Shown here in pieces: positions 1 through 9,516 of a DNA stretch of 64,000 nucleotides. The stretch spans positions 310,001 to 374,000 of the forward strand of contig CAWHTG010000002.1 of assembly GCA_963832245.1 (NCBI GenBank). The letters are read 5' to 3'. Each line of letters begins with the position of its first letter. Positions within the stretch are counted from its first letter, which is position 1. Source of the DNA: JABDBE01 sp963832245 (GTDB lineage Bacteria > Acidobacteriota > Terriglobia > Terriglobales > Acidobacteriaceae). Below the pieces are notes generated by a model. It ran no database searches. It worked only from the letters and a program-made list of their open reading frames with translations, and was not told the origin of the DNA. Both the position numbers and the translations under genes were made by a program.

Positions 1-1085
1 ACGAAGGCACGAAAAAGGCCCCGGCGGCGCCGCCGAAGGTAACCGTGATAACCGCAACCGCACAAAAAGGCGACATCGGCGTTTACCTTGACGCTATCGG
101 CACGGTCACTCCGGTCTATACCGATTCGATCACTAGCCAAGTGAACGGACTAGTCATCGCCGTGCACTTTAAAGAGGGTCAACTGGTACGAAAAGGTGAT
201 CCGCTGATTGACATTGATTCGCGACCGTACCGCGCCACTCTTTTGCAGGCGCAAGGAACGCTCGAGCGAGACGAGAATCTGCTCGCCCAGGCCCAGATGG
301 ATCTTGCGCGCTACCATGAAGCTTGGGGACGCAACGCGATTGCAAAACAAATTCTGGATGACCAGGAAAAGGTTGTGCTGCAGGACCAGGGCATCGTTAA
401 GAACGACCAGGGAACGGTGCAGTATGACCAGATTCAGGTGGAATATTGCCACATCACCGCTCCCATCGCAGGCCGCGTGGGTTTACGTCTGGTGGATCCA
501 GGCAACGTAGTGCAGGCTAGCGGAACCGTTACCCTTGCCGTCATTACGCAACTGGAACCCATCACCGTAATTTTCACCATACCGGAAGACAACCTCGGTC
601 CGGTGCAAGCTCGCCTACAAAAGAAAGCCACGCTTACCGTCGATGCCTTTGACCGCACCGCGCAGACCAAAATTGCCAGCGGGAAATTGCTGACACTCGA
701 CAACCAGATCGACACGACTACGGGGACGGTAAAAGCACGATCCATCTTCGACAATAAGAATGATGGGCTTTTTCCAAACCAGTTCGTGAACGCCCGGCTG
801 CTGGTGAACACGTTGCAGGGGGTGACGCTGATTCCTGCATCCGCCATTCAACAGAATGGCCAGTCATCGTTCGTATATGTGATTCAGAACAATGTCGCGC
901 ATATGCGCAGCGTAAAGCCGGGAGTTACGGACGGCGGGATAATGCAAGTTGACGGCATCAATCCCGGAGACGTTGTGGCCAACAGCAGCTTCGATAAGTT
1001 GCAGGACAATGTCGCAGTGGTCAGTTCGAACAAGCCTTCGACGCAGCCGGCCGCAGCTAACACCAGCGGGAGCAGAACCCCGTGA
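1..1085 (+). CDS. mdtA: RND efflux membrane fusion protein (MdtA-like), 5' truncated
   Basis: This is the periplasmic adaptor (HlyD/AcrA family) that links an inner-membrane RND pump to an outer-membrane channel. The frame is open to the first base of the window, so the true start and signal peptide lie outside; the GTG at 45 is internal. The visible part has the usual order: a beta-barrel/lipoyl half ending in KEGQLVRKGDPLIDID, an Ala/Gln-rich alpha-hairpin, then the second lipoyl half (ITAPIAGRVG) and the beta-barrel and membrane-proximal domains. The Ala/Thr/Ser-rich C-terminal tail is typical of MdtA. The stop overlaps the next gene's start by 4 bases (GTGA), so the two are translationally coupled. 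Confidence 0.93.
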   Translation, partial: EGTKKAPAAPPKVTVITATAQKGDIGVYLDAIGTVTPVYTDSITSQVNGLVIAVHFKEGQLVRKGDPLIDIDSRPYRATLLQAQGTLERDENLLAQAQMDLARYHEAWGRNAIAKQILDDQEKVVLQDQGIVKNDQGTVQYDQIQVEYCHITAPIAGRVGLRLVDPGNVVQASGTVTLAVITQLEPITVIFTIPEDNLGPVQARLQKKATLTVDAFDRTAQTKIASGKLLTLDNQIDTTTGTVKARSIFDNKNDGLFPNQFVNARLLVNTLQGVTLIPASAIQQNGQSSFVYVIQNNVAHMRSVKPGVTDGGIMQVDGINPGDVVANSSFDKLQDNVAVVSSNKPSTQPAAANTSGSRTP

Positions 1086-4000
1086 GTCCATCCCGTCCTT
1101 TTATCTTGCGGCCAGTGGCGACAGCTTTGCTGATGGCTGCAATCCTGCTGGTCGGCCTGGTTGGCTATGCGCAACTGCCGGTGTCGGCATTGCCGGAAGT
1201 TGATTATCCGACCATTCAGGTACTCACGTTTTACCCGGGAGCAAGCCCGACGGTAATGGCGACGACGGTGACGGCCCCGCTCGAGCGCCAATTCGGCGAA
1301 CTGCAGGGTTTGAGCCAGATGACGTCCACCAGCTCTGGCGGCACTTCCGTTATTGTGCTGCAGTTCAGCCTCAGCGTGAATATTGATGTGGCTGAGGAAG
1401 AGGTGCAGTCTGCCATAAACGCGTCGCAGAGCCTTTTGCCATCGATTCTCCCTGCGCCGCCGACCTACAGCAAAACGAATCCCGCCGACGCTCCGGTGTT
1501 GACTCTCGGGATCACCTCCAGTTCCATGCCGCTTTCTCAGGTGGAGGATCTGGTGGACACGCGGCTTGCGCCCAAGATTTCACAGCTCAGCGGAGTCGGC
1601 CTGGTAACCATCAGCGGCGGACAAAAGCCCGCAGTGCGGATTCAAGCCAACCCTACGGCAATGTCTTCCTACGGCATCAACATGGAGGACCTGCGCACTG
1701 CGCTCACTCAGGCCAGTGTGAATGCGGCCAAGGGAAACTTCGATGGGCCGCGCCAGGATTACCAGATCGACGCCAACGATCAACTTGTCACGAGCGATGA
1801 CTATCGGCATGTCGTGGTTGCCTACCGCAACGGAGCGCCGGTGATGCTGACCGACGTGGCACGCATCGTGAATGGCGTGGAGAACAATAATCAGGCAGCG
1901 TGGATGAATCTGGCTCCCGCGGTGGTGCTGAATGTGCAAAGGCAGCCGGGAGCCAATACGATCAGCGTGGTCAGGAGCATCAAGAAGCTGATGCCGCAGC
2001 TTGAGGCCAACCTGCCAACGGGCATTCAGGTGACCACGCTCACCGATCTCACGACGCCCATCGAAGCATCGGTTTCTGATGTTGAGTTTGAATTGTTGCT
2101 GACCGTTGGGCTGGTGGTGCTGGTCATCTTTCTTTTCTTGCGGAATCTGTACGCCACTGTCATTCCCAGCGTGGCTGTGCCGCTTTCACTGATCGGCACT
2201 TTCGCGGCGATGTATCTGCTGGGTTACAGCCTGGATAACCTGTCTCTGATGGCCTTGACGATTTCCACCGGATTCGTTGTGGACGACGCCATCGTGATGA
2301 TCGAGAACATCTCGCGCTACATCGAAGCGGGAGATCCACCGATGGAAGCCGCACTTAAGGGTGCGGAGCAAATTGGCTTTACCATTCTGTCACTGACGGT
2401 GTCGCTGATTGCCGTTCTGATTCCGCTGTTGTTCATGGGCGACGTGGTGGGGCGACTGTTTCGCGAGTTTGCCGTTACCCTTGCAGTCACGATTGTTGTC
2501 TCAGCGGTGGTTTCGCTGACACTCACGCCCATGATGAGTGCGCGCATCTTGAAACGCAAGCCGGAAGAAGAGCAGGGACGCTTCTACAAAGCCTCGGAGC
2601 GCGTGTTTGAGCGCATGATCGCGTTCTATGGCCGGACACTGAAATTTGTGCTTCGATTCCAGACGATTACGCTGTTCGTCGCGCTGGCTACGCTTTTGCT
2701 CACGGTTTTCCTTTACATCATCATCCCTAAAGGATTTTTCCCGGTGCAGGACACTGGCGTCATCCAGGGCATCTCGCAGTCGGCGCAGACGATTGGGTCA
2801 AAAGCCATGGCAGCGAAGCAGCAGGAACTGGCAAAAATAGTTCTGGATGACCCAGCGGTTGAAAGCCTCTCATCGTTTATCGGCGCGGATGGAACCAATA
2901 CGACGACGAACAGCGGCAGAATGTCGATTAACCTCAAGCCCCTCACCCAGCGCAAGATGACTGCGTCAGATGTAATCCGCAGGCTCAAGACGAAACTGGA
3001 TCAGGTTCAGGGAATCGAGTTGTACATGCAACCGGTGCAGAACATTACGGTGGACGATCGCGTAAGCCGCACGCAATACCAGTACACGCTCGAAGATCCC
3101 GACGCGAATGAACTGAATGACTGGACCAATCGCTTCGTCGGCCGGTTGAAGCAGTTGCCGGAGTTGGAAGATGTTGCCACCGATCAACAAACCGGAGGGC
3201 TGGCTGTGTCTCTCGTGATCGACCGGGTCACGGCTTCGCGATTTGGAATTGCGCCGTCGACTATCGATAACACTTTGTATGACGCCTTCGGTCAGCGGCA
3301 GATTAATACGATGTATACGCAGGTGAATCAGTACCACGTTGTTCTTGAGAGTGAGCCGCAGTTTCAGTTGGACCCCAACAAGCTGAATCATCTTTACATC
3401 CAGTCCAATGCGTCGGCGGGCGCAACGGGTACCGGTGCCTCTACCTCATTCGCTTCTTCCGGAGCGTCGGCTGCGGGCTCGAATGCACTGACGACTTCAG
3501 CGCTTTACACTCCGTCGGCAAATACGCTTGCCCCTCCGGCGAAAACGCTTTCGGCCTCCTCGACGTTGAATAATGGAGCGAACTCTGCAGGCATTACCAA
3601 TTCGAGCATGAGCAATGCTGTGCCGCTGAGCGCTTTCTCGCACTTCGAGAAGACCACGGAGCCGCTTTCGATTAGCCACCAGGGTCAATTTCCGGCGATC
3701 ACTGTATCGTTCAATCTCGCGCCCAATGCCGCGTTGGGCAACGCGATCACGGCAGTCGACAAAGCGCAGAAGGACATGCACATGCCCCCCAGCCTGCAGG
3801 CTGATTTTCAGGGTACGGCGGCGTCGTTCACGAATTCTCTCTCCAATGAACCGCTGCTTATTCTTGCCGCGCTGGTAACTGTGTACATCGTGCTTGGGGT
3901 TTTGTACGAGAGCTTTATCCACCCGATTACGATCTTGTCGACGCTGCCTTCAGCGGGGGTTGGCGCTTTTCTCGCCTTGATTCTCTTTCATGAGGATTTG

Positions 4001-4396
4001 AGCGTGGTCGCGATCATCGGCATTGTGCTGCTGATCGGTATCGTGAAAAAGAACGGAATTATGATGGTCGACTTCGCGCTGGAAGGCGAGCGTAAGCATG
4101 GAAAGAACGCGACGGATGCAATTTACGAGGCCTGTCTGCTCCGCTTTCGTCCGATCATGATGACCACCATGGCCGCGCTGCTGGCAGGGCTTCCGCTGGC
4201 GCTGGGAACTGGCTTCGGTTCAGAGTTGCGCAGGCCGCTGGGCATCGCCATGGTCGGCGGATTGCTGCTGAGCCAGGCGCTCACGCTGTATACCACGCCC
4301 GTCATCTACATCTTTTTTGACAATCTGGCGCAGCGCTTTGGCCACAAATCGAGCGCGGTAGAAACTGGAGACGTAGAACAGGCAGGGCCGGCATGA
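1082..4396 (+). CDS. mdtB: RND multidrug efflux permease, first of a tandem pair (MdtB-like)
   Basis: This is a proton-driven inner-membrane exporter of the HAE1/AcrB type. It shows TM1 right after the N-terminus (PFILRPVATALLMAAILLVG), the GFVVDDAIVMIENI helix with the paired Asp of the proton relay near residue 400, and a second half with the LLIGIVKKNGIMMVDFAL motif. It has 1104 residues, about 70 more than its neighbour; the excess is a Ser/Ala/Thr/Asn-rich low-complexity stretch at about residues 775-845 in the second periplasmic loop. It starts with GTG at 1082, overlapping the adaptor stop, and its own stop overlaps the next ATG. Two adjacent different permeases are the hallmark of MdtBC, which work as a hetero-oligomer. 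The substrate cannot be read from the sequence. Confidence 0.95.
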   Translation: MSPSRPFILRPVATALLMAAILLVGLVGYAQLPVSALPEVDYPTIQVLTFYPGASPTVMATTVTAPLERQFGELQGLSQMTSTSSGGTSVIVLQFSLSVNIDVAEEEVQSAINASQSLLPSILPAPPTYSKTNPADAPVLTLGITSSSMPLSQVEDLVDTRLAPKISQLSGVGLVTISGGQKPAVRIQANPTAMSSYGINMEDLRTALTQASVNAAKGNFDGPRQDYQIDANDQLVTSDDYRHVVVAYRNGAPVMLTDVARIVNGVENNNQAAWMNLAPAVVLNVQRQPGANTISVVRSIKKLMPQLEANLPTGIQVTTLTDLTTPIEASVSDVEFELLLTVGLVVLVIFLFLRNLYATVIPSVAVPLSLIGTFAAMYLLGYSLDNLSLMALTISTGFVVDDAIVMIENISRYIEAGDPPMEAALKGAEQIGFTILSLTVSLIAVLIPLLFMGDVVGRLFREFAVTLAVTIVVSAVVSLTLTPMMSARILKRKPEEEQGRFYKASERVFERMIAFYGRTLKFVLRFQTITLFVALATLLLTVFLYIIIPKGFFPVQDTGVIQGISQSAQTIGSKAMAAKQQELAKIVLDDPAVESLSSFIGADGTNTTTNSGRMSINLKPLTQRKMTASDVIRRLKTKLDQVQGIELYMQPVQNITVDDRVSRTQYQYTLEDPDANELNDWTNRFVGRLKQLPELEDVATDQQTGGLAVSLVIDRVTASRFGIAPSTIDNTLYDAFGQRQINTMYTQVNQYHVVLESEPQFQLDPNKLNHLYIQSNASAGATGTGASTSFASSGASAAGSNALTTSALYTPSANTLAPPAKTLSASSTLNNGANSAGITNSSMSNAVPLSAFSHFEKTTEPLSISHQGQFPAITVSFNLAPNAALGNAITAVDKAQKDMHMPPSLQADFQGTAASFTNSLSNEPLLILAALVTVYIVLGVLYESFIHPITILSTLPSAGVGAFLALILFHEDLSVVAIIGIVLLIGIVKKNGIMMVDFALEGERKHGKNATDAIYEACLLRFRPIMMTTMAALLAGLPLALGTGFGSELRRPLGIAMVGGLLLSQALTLYTTPVIYIFFDNLAQRFGHKSSAVETGDVEQAGPA

Positions 4397-7300
4397 ACAT
4401 CTCCGCGCCTTTCATTCGCCGGCCGGTTGCAACGACGCTGCTCACGGTGGCGATTGCTCTTGCAGGTGCAATTGCGTTTGAGGTGCTGCCAGTAGCGCCA
4501 CTGCCGGAGGTCGACTTCCCGACAATTTCAGTCAGTGGAAGCTTGCCAGGGGCTAGCGCCGCGATTATGGCGTCCTCCGTCGCCACGCCACTGGAGCGGC
4601 AGTTCGGTCATATTGCGGGGGTGACGGAGATGACCTCCGCCAGCACGCTCGGGAGCACATCGATCACCATTCAGTTTGATCTTAGCCGCGACATTGATGG
4701 TGCGGCGCGCGATGTGGAGGCCGCGATCAATGCGGCGCGAACTTATCTGCCCGCCAACCTGCCGGGCAATCCGACCTATCGCAAAGTCAATCCCGCTGAT
4801 GCGCCCATCATGATCCTCGGACTTACATCGGACAAATACGGTCCCGGCAAACTGTATGACGTGGCCTCTACGATCGTGCAGCAGAAGTTGTCGCAGATAC
4901 AGGGCGTGGGACAGGTCAATGCTGGGGGCGGCGCGTTGCCCTCTGTTCGGGTGGACGCAAATCCCACACAATTGGCCAGCTATGGACTCACCGTGTCGAA
5001 TTTGCAGTCCGTGCTGAGCCTGCAGAACTCTGACTTGGCCAAGGGTCAAATCACCGACGGCATTATGACCGCCGACATTCTTGCCAACGACCAGATCTCG
5101 CTGGCCGCGGACTATAAGCCGCTCGTGGTTGGTTATAAGAATGGCGCGGCGATCCATCTGTCTGACGTCGCTGAGGTGACAGACTCGGTTCAGAATATCC
5201 GCGCGGCTGGGTATTTGAATGGCAAGCGCGCGATTACGGTTATCATTTTCCGCCAACCCGGCGCCAACATTATTGCCACGGTCGACCGCATACGCGCGCA
5301 ACTTCCGTTTATCCAGGCCTCGATTCCGCTCGGCATCGATACCACGATTGTTCTAGACCGCACAACGACCATCCGCGCCTCGGTCAGTGACGTCGAGAGG
5401 ACGCTGCTCATTTCGATCGGCCTGGTCATCGTGGTGGTGTTTGTGTTCCTGCGGAATGGCCGTGCCATGCTTATTCCGGGTGTCGCGGTGCCAGTTTCGC
5501 TGGTCGGGACATTCGCGGTGATGTACCTGTTCGGATATAGCCTGGACAACCTCTCGCTGATGGCGATGACCATCGCAACCGGATTTGTGGTCGATGATGC
5601 CATCGTGGTGATGGAAAATATCGCGCGCCACTTGGAAAACGGTATGAGGCCCTTTGCCGCAGCGCTGAAGGGAGCGGAAGAGATCGGGTTTACCGTCTTT
5701 ACCATCAGCATCTCGCTCATCGCGGTTTTTATCCCTCTTCTCATGATGGGCGGAATCGTGGGCCGTCTCTTCCGGGAATTTGCGGTCACTCTCTCGACTG
5801 CTGTTTTCGTGTCCATGATCATCTCGCTGACTACCACGCCCATGATGTGCGCCTATCTTTTGAAGAACGAGCGCGCGGAGAAACATGGCCGCATCTATAT
5901 GGCGAGCGAACGGTTCTTTGAGTGGATGCTGTCGTTGTATCGCACGAGCCTGCATTGGGTGCTGGATCACCCAGGCCTAACCCTCGCCGTACTCTTCGTT
6001 ACCATCGCGCTCAATGTGGTGCTAATCGTCAGGATACCCAAGGGCTTTTTCCCGCCAGAGGACACGGGAGCAATCACTGGCAGCGTACGCGGACCGCAGG
6101 ATTCATCCTTCCCGGCGATGAACGACTCCATTCGGCAGATCGGCGCTGTGATCAAGAAAGATCCGGCCGTCGCGAATGTGATTGCGTTTACCGGTGGCAG
6201 CGGGGCCACAAATACCGGCTCGATGTACATTGCGCTTAAGCCGCTGGCGGAGCGTAAGGTCAGTGCCGCTCAGATCATCGACCGCCTGCGCCCGCAATTG
6301 AACCGTCTGCCGGTGGCTTCCGGGTTTCTTCAAGCGGTGCAAGATCTGCGCATCGGCGGCCGCTCCAGCAATGCGATGTATCAGTACACGATCCAATCCG
6401 ACACGGTCGAAGATCTTATAAAGTGGGGGCCGACGTTATTGAATCAGATGAAACGCCTGCCCGGCTTCCAGGACGTGAGTTCAGACCAGCAGAATGGCGG
6501 GCTTGATGAGTTGCTGACCTACGATCGCGTCACTGCGGCAAAACTTGGCCTTACTACACAGCAACTGGACTCGACCTTATACGGCGCATTCGGCCAATCG
6601 GAAGTTTCCCTCATCTACACGCAGTTGAATCAGTATTACGTGGTGTTAGAAGTGGCTCCCCAGTATTGGCAAAGTCCCGAAGGATTGAAAGACATTTACC
6701 TTCATACGTCTGGCAGCGGTAGCATTCCGCTGTTCGCCGTGGCCAAGGGCCGAGCCAATACGACCCCATTGGCCATTAACCATACGGGATTGTTCCCCTC
6801 GGTCACCGTGTCCTTTAACCTGGCGTCGAACATGTCTCTGAGCGATGCCACGTTGGCCATCACGCAGATGCAAAAGCGGCTGGGCACGCCTTCCACGCTG
6901 CAAGGCTTTTTTGCCGGCACGCTGTTGGCCTACCAGCAATCTTTGGGCACCGAGCCCATACTGATTGTTACGGCGCTGCTGGCGGTGTACATCGTTCTCG
7001 GCATTTTGTATGAAAGCCTGGTCCACCCTTTGACCATTATCTCCACGCTGCCATCGGCGAGCGTAGGCGCAATGCTGGCGTTAATGCTGTTCAAGCAGGA
7101 TCTCAATATCATTTCCATCATTGGCATAGTCTTGCTGATCGGAATCGTAAAGAAGAACGCCATCATGATGATCGATTTTGCCCTTCAGGTAGAGCGCCAG
7201 GAGGGGAAAAAGCCAATCGACTCGATTTTTGAGGCGTGCATGTTGCGCTTCCGTCCGATCCTAATGACGACCATGGCTGCGTTATTGGGCGCTTTGCCGT

Positions 7301-7500
7301 TGGCGCTGGGCACGGGCACGGGCTATGAACTTCGCCGGCCGCTGGGCATCACCATTGTGGGAGGGCTGATCTTGAGCCAGTTGCTTACGCTTTATACAAC
7401 GCCAGTGGTGTATTTGGCGTTAGACCGGTTGCGGTTGCGCGTACAGGGCAAGCAGCGGGACGTCCTTCCAGGGCTCGGGAGCCCGGCTGGCGCAGACTGA
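4393..7500 (+). CDS. mdtC: RND multidrug efflux permease, second of a tandem pair (MdtC-like)
   Basis: This is the second AcrB-type permease (1035 residues, normal length). It has the same architecture as its upstream paralogue: TM1 at PFIRRPVATTLLTVAIALAG, the proton-relay helix GFVVDDAIVVMENI near residue 400, and the second-half motif GIVKKNAIMMIDFAL. It lacks the low-complexity insertion of the first permease. The ATGA overlap with the upstream gene and the single-base gap to the outer-membrane factor show a four-gene operon: adaptor, permease, permease, channel. By family knowledge such complexes export bile-salt-like or lipophilic compounds, but the substrate here is unknown. Confidence 0.95.
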   Translation: MNISAPFIRRPVATTLLTVAIALAGAIAFEVLPVAPLPEVDFPTISVSGSLPGASAAIMASSVATPLERQFGHIAGVTEMTSASTLGSTSITIQFDLSRDIDGAARDVEAAINAARTYLPANLPGNPTYRKVNPADAPIMILGLTSDKYGPGKLYDVASTIVQQKLSQIQGVGQVNAGGGALPSVRVDANPTQLASYGLTVSNLQSVLSLQNSDLAKGQITDGIMTADILANDQISLAADYKPLVVGYKNGAAIHLSDVAEVTDSVQNIRAAGYLNGKRAITVIIFRQPGANIIATVDRIRAQLPFIQASIPLGIDTTIVLDRTTTIRASVSDVERTLLISIGLVIVVVFVFLRNGRAMLIPGVAVPVSLVGTFAVMYLFGYSLDNLSLMAMTIATGFVVDDAIVVMENIARHLENGMRPFAAALKGAEEIGFTVFTISISLIAVFIPLLMMGGIVGRLFREFAVTLSTAVFVSMIISLTTTPMMCAYLLKNERAEKHGRIYMASERFFEWMLSLYRTSLHWVLDHPGLTLAVLFVTIALNVVLIVRIPKGFFPPEDTGAITGSVRGPQDSSFPAMNDSIRQIGAVIKKDPAVANVIAFTGGSGATNTGSMYIALKPLAERKVSAAQIIDRLRPQLNRLPVASGFLQAVQDLRIGGRSSNAMYQYTIQSDTVEDLIKWGPTLLNQMKRLPGFQDVSSDQQNGGLDELLTYDRVTAAKLGLTTQQLDSTLYGAFGQSEVSLIYTQLNQYYVVLEVAPQYWQSPEGLKDIYLHTSGSGSIPLFAVAKGRANTTPLAINHTGLFPSVTVSFNLASNMSLSDATLAITQMQKRLGTPSTLQGFFAGTLLAYQQSLGTEPILIVTALLAVYIVLGILYESLVHPLTIISTLPSASVGAMLALMLFKQDLNIISIIGIVLLIGIVKKNAIMMIDFALQVERQEGKKPIDSIFEACMLRFRPILMTTMAALLGALPLALGTGTGYELRRPLGITIVGGLILSQLLTLYTTPVVYLALDRLRLRVQGKQRDVLPGLGSPAGAD

Positions 7501-7528
7501 GATGACTTTTTGTTTAGGTAGAAACGTT

Positions 7529-9076
7529 ATGATTATTTTCCGGCAAAGGCCTGCGGACTGGATGGTCAGGTTGTTCGCTACTGCTCTTTTATTGCTGTTA
7601 TCGGGCTGCGTGGCGGGGCCGAAATACCATCCAGCCGCGCCCGCGCAGCCACCGGCGGCGGTCTACAAGGAATCGCCTACCCAATTCAAGGAAAATCAAA
7701 GCTGGACGGTCGCGCAGCCTGCAGACGCCAAAATACGCGGGAAGTGGTGGGAGATCTTCAACGATCCCGAACTGAACGCCCTCGAAGAGCAATTGGATAT
7801 TAACAACCAGAACATCAAACAGTTCTTCGAGAACTTTATGGAGGCTCGCGCAATCGTGCGCGAAGCGCGCGCGCAATATTTCCCGACGCTGGGGGTTGCG
7901 CCGTCGTTCAACCGCTCGCGAACCTCGGGGACTCTGGGCTCGATTCCCGTCACCACGACAGGCACAGGCGCAGCTATCCGACAACTGCAGACGACCGTGT
8001 ATTCGTTGCCGCTCGAAGCTTCCTGGGAGCCCGACCTTTGGGGCAAGATTCGCAACACCGTGCATCAGGCTCAGTACGCTGCCCAAGTCAGCGCAGCGGA
8101 TCTCGAGAACGAGCGTCTGACCGAACAGGCGAGCTTGGCGGAGTTTTTTTTCGAGATTCGCGGCCAGGACGAGTTGCAAAAGATCTTTACCGATACGGTC
8201 GCGGCGGACCAAAAAGCACTCGATCTGACCCGCGTGCTCTACGAAACGGGCATCGACGACCAGATATCGGTGGTCGAAGCGGAAACTACGCTGCAGAGCG
8301 CACAGGCAGGCGCAACCAATGTCGGAATCGCCCGATCGCAATATGAACACGCGATCGCCACGCTGGTGGGCAAGGCAGCGTCCAACTTTTCCATTCCCGT
8401 GAAGCCGATGACCGTTGCTCCGCCCCCGATTCCGGTCGGCGTGCCCTCGGAACTGCTCGAGCGCCGGCCGGATATCGCCGCCGCCGAGCGCCTGATGGCC
8501 CAAGCCAACGCTACCATCGGCATCGCTTACGCGGCCTATTATCCGAACCTGACTTTGACTGCGTCGGGCGGATTTGAGAGTTCATCGTTCACTGATTGGC
8601 TGTCCTGGCCGAGCCGGGTTTGGTCCGTCGGCGTGTCGATTCCGGAAACTATCTTTGACGCCGGATTGCGTCGCGCCACCGTCCAACAATACGTAGCAAC
8701 CTACAATGCCGACCTCGCCGCCTACCGGCAGACGGTTCTTTCCGCATTTCAACAGGTCGAAGATGGTCTCGCCGAAGTTCGTATCCTATCTAAGGAGATC
8801 CAGCAAGAGCAGCAGACCGTAGATTCAGCTCAAACCTTTCTCAAGCTCGAGCAGGCGCGATACGAGACCGGCGTCGATCCCTACATCGACGTGCTGATTG
8901 CTCAAACCACCGTGCTGGCGGACCAACAGATTTTGAATACTCTTCAGGTGCAACAGATGACCTCCGCCGTAGCATTGGTGGAGGCCTTGGGCGGCGGTTG
9001 GGATCGTTCGCAATTGCCGAGCACGCAGCAGGTGACCCAGAAACCGGTCAAGTCGGAGACGACCATAAAGCAGTAG
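7529..9076 (+). CDS. Outer-membrane efflux lipoprotein (OprM/NodT family)
   Basis: This is the TolC-like trimeric channel that completes the tripartite pump. The N-terminus reads MVRLFATALLLLLSGCVAGP, a short lipoprotein signal with lipobox LSGC, followed by the family's GPKYHPAAPAQP motif. Two OEP repeats follow, each ending in an alpha-helical segment rich in Gln/Ala; GVPSELLERRPDIAAAERLM is the typical mid-protein signature. I chose ATG 7529, with a purine-rich AGGTAG about 8 bases upstream; an in-frame ATG at 7502 would add nine residues before an already complete signal. It follows mdtC in the same operon. Confidence in the family is high; the exact start is less certain. Confidence 0.92.
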   Translation: MIIFRQRPADWMVRLFATALLLLLSGCVAGPKYHPAAPAQPPAAVYKESPTQFKENQSWTVAQPADAKIRGKWWEIFNDPELNALEEQLDINNQNIKQFFENFMEARAIVREARAQYFPTLGVAPSFNRSRTSGTLGSIPVTTTGTGAAIRQLQTTVYSLPLEASWEPDLWGKIRNTVHQAQYAAQVSAADLENERLTEQASLAEFFFEIRGQDELQKIFTDTVAADQKALDLTRVLYETGIDDQISVVEAETTLQSAQAGATNVGIARSQYEHAIATLVGKAASNFSIPVKPMTVAPPPIPVGVPSELLERRPDIAAAERLMAQANATIGIAYAAYYPNLTLTASGGFESSSFTDWLSWPSRVWSVGVSIPETIFDAGLRRATVQQYVATYNADLAAYRQTVLSAFQQVEDGLAEVRILSKEIQQEQQTVDSAQTFLKLEQARYETGVDPYIDVLIAQTTVLADQQILNTLQVQQMTSAVALVEALGGGWDRSQLPSTQQVTQKPVKSETTIKQ

Positions 9077-9516
9077 AACGGAGGAGATCGGTCGCATGAA
9101 AGTGATTTGATGCCGGTTTACCGCGATCAATACTGATAGGTCGGCTTGTGAGAATCGATCACGGTCCCTTCCCGCATAACCGGCAAACCGGAAGTAAACG
9201 CCGGCTTGTCGTGGACGATCCAGCCAGCACCCCCGCCTGCCGCTCTGTTTAATTGGACTGAGCGAAAAACATCTGTTTGTGGGCAGACAAAACTGCACCA
9301 CCCTGATCACACAGTTTCAACTGTTTGCGGTGGCAAGCGACGACGGGTTTTCGGGCAACATAAAGAGGCGCTAGGCTACGACCGCCTCAATGAGTGAAAT
9401 CGCGATGTTACGCCAATCGTTTTCGCACTCGTCCTGAAGAGCCTTGCTAATACCATGAAGACTCTGTCAATGCTGACAGTCCCGACGGCTCTCGGCAGAA
9501 GGTAAAAGAAGATAGT
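9077..9516. other. 440-bp intergenic stretch with a possible gene remnant and one repeat copy
   Basis: No complete gene is seen. On the minus strand a frame from about 9300 to 9133 reads plausibly as a protein tail (GWIVHDKPAFTSGLPVMREG, ending PTYQY and a stop), with good codon use but no start. It may be the C-terminal remnant of an unidentified gene. One copy of the 30-nt intergenic repeat lies at 9388-9418. Confidence 0.4.
9388..9418 (+). repeat. 30-nt intergenic repeat, copy 1
   Basis: This copy carries TGAGTGAAATCGCGAT followed by GTTACGCCAA. Three further copies lie at 11031, 11288 and 11468, all between genes and all in the same orientation. Confidence 0.7.

Noticed and set aside
4528..5301. 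A 257-codon minus-strand frame under the second RND permease
   Set aside because: It is a shadow ORF from high-GC third positions; the sense strand is a clear permease.
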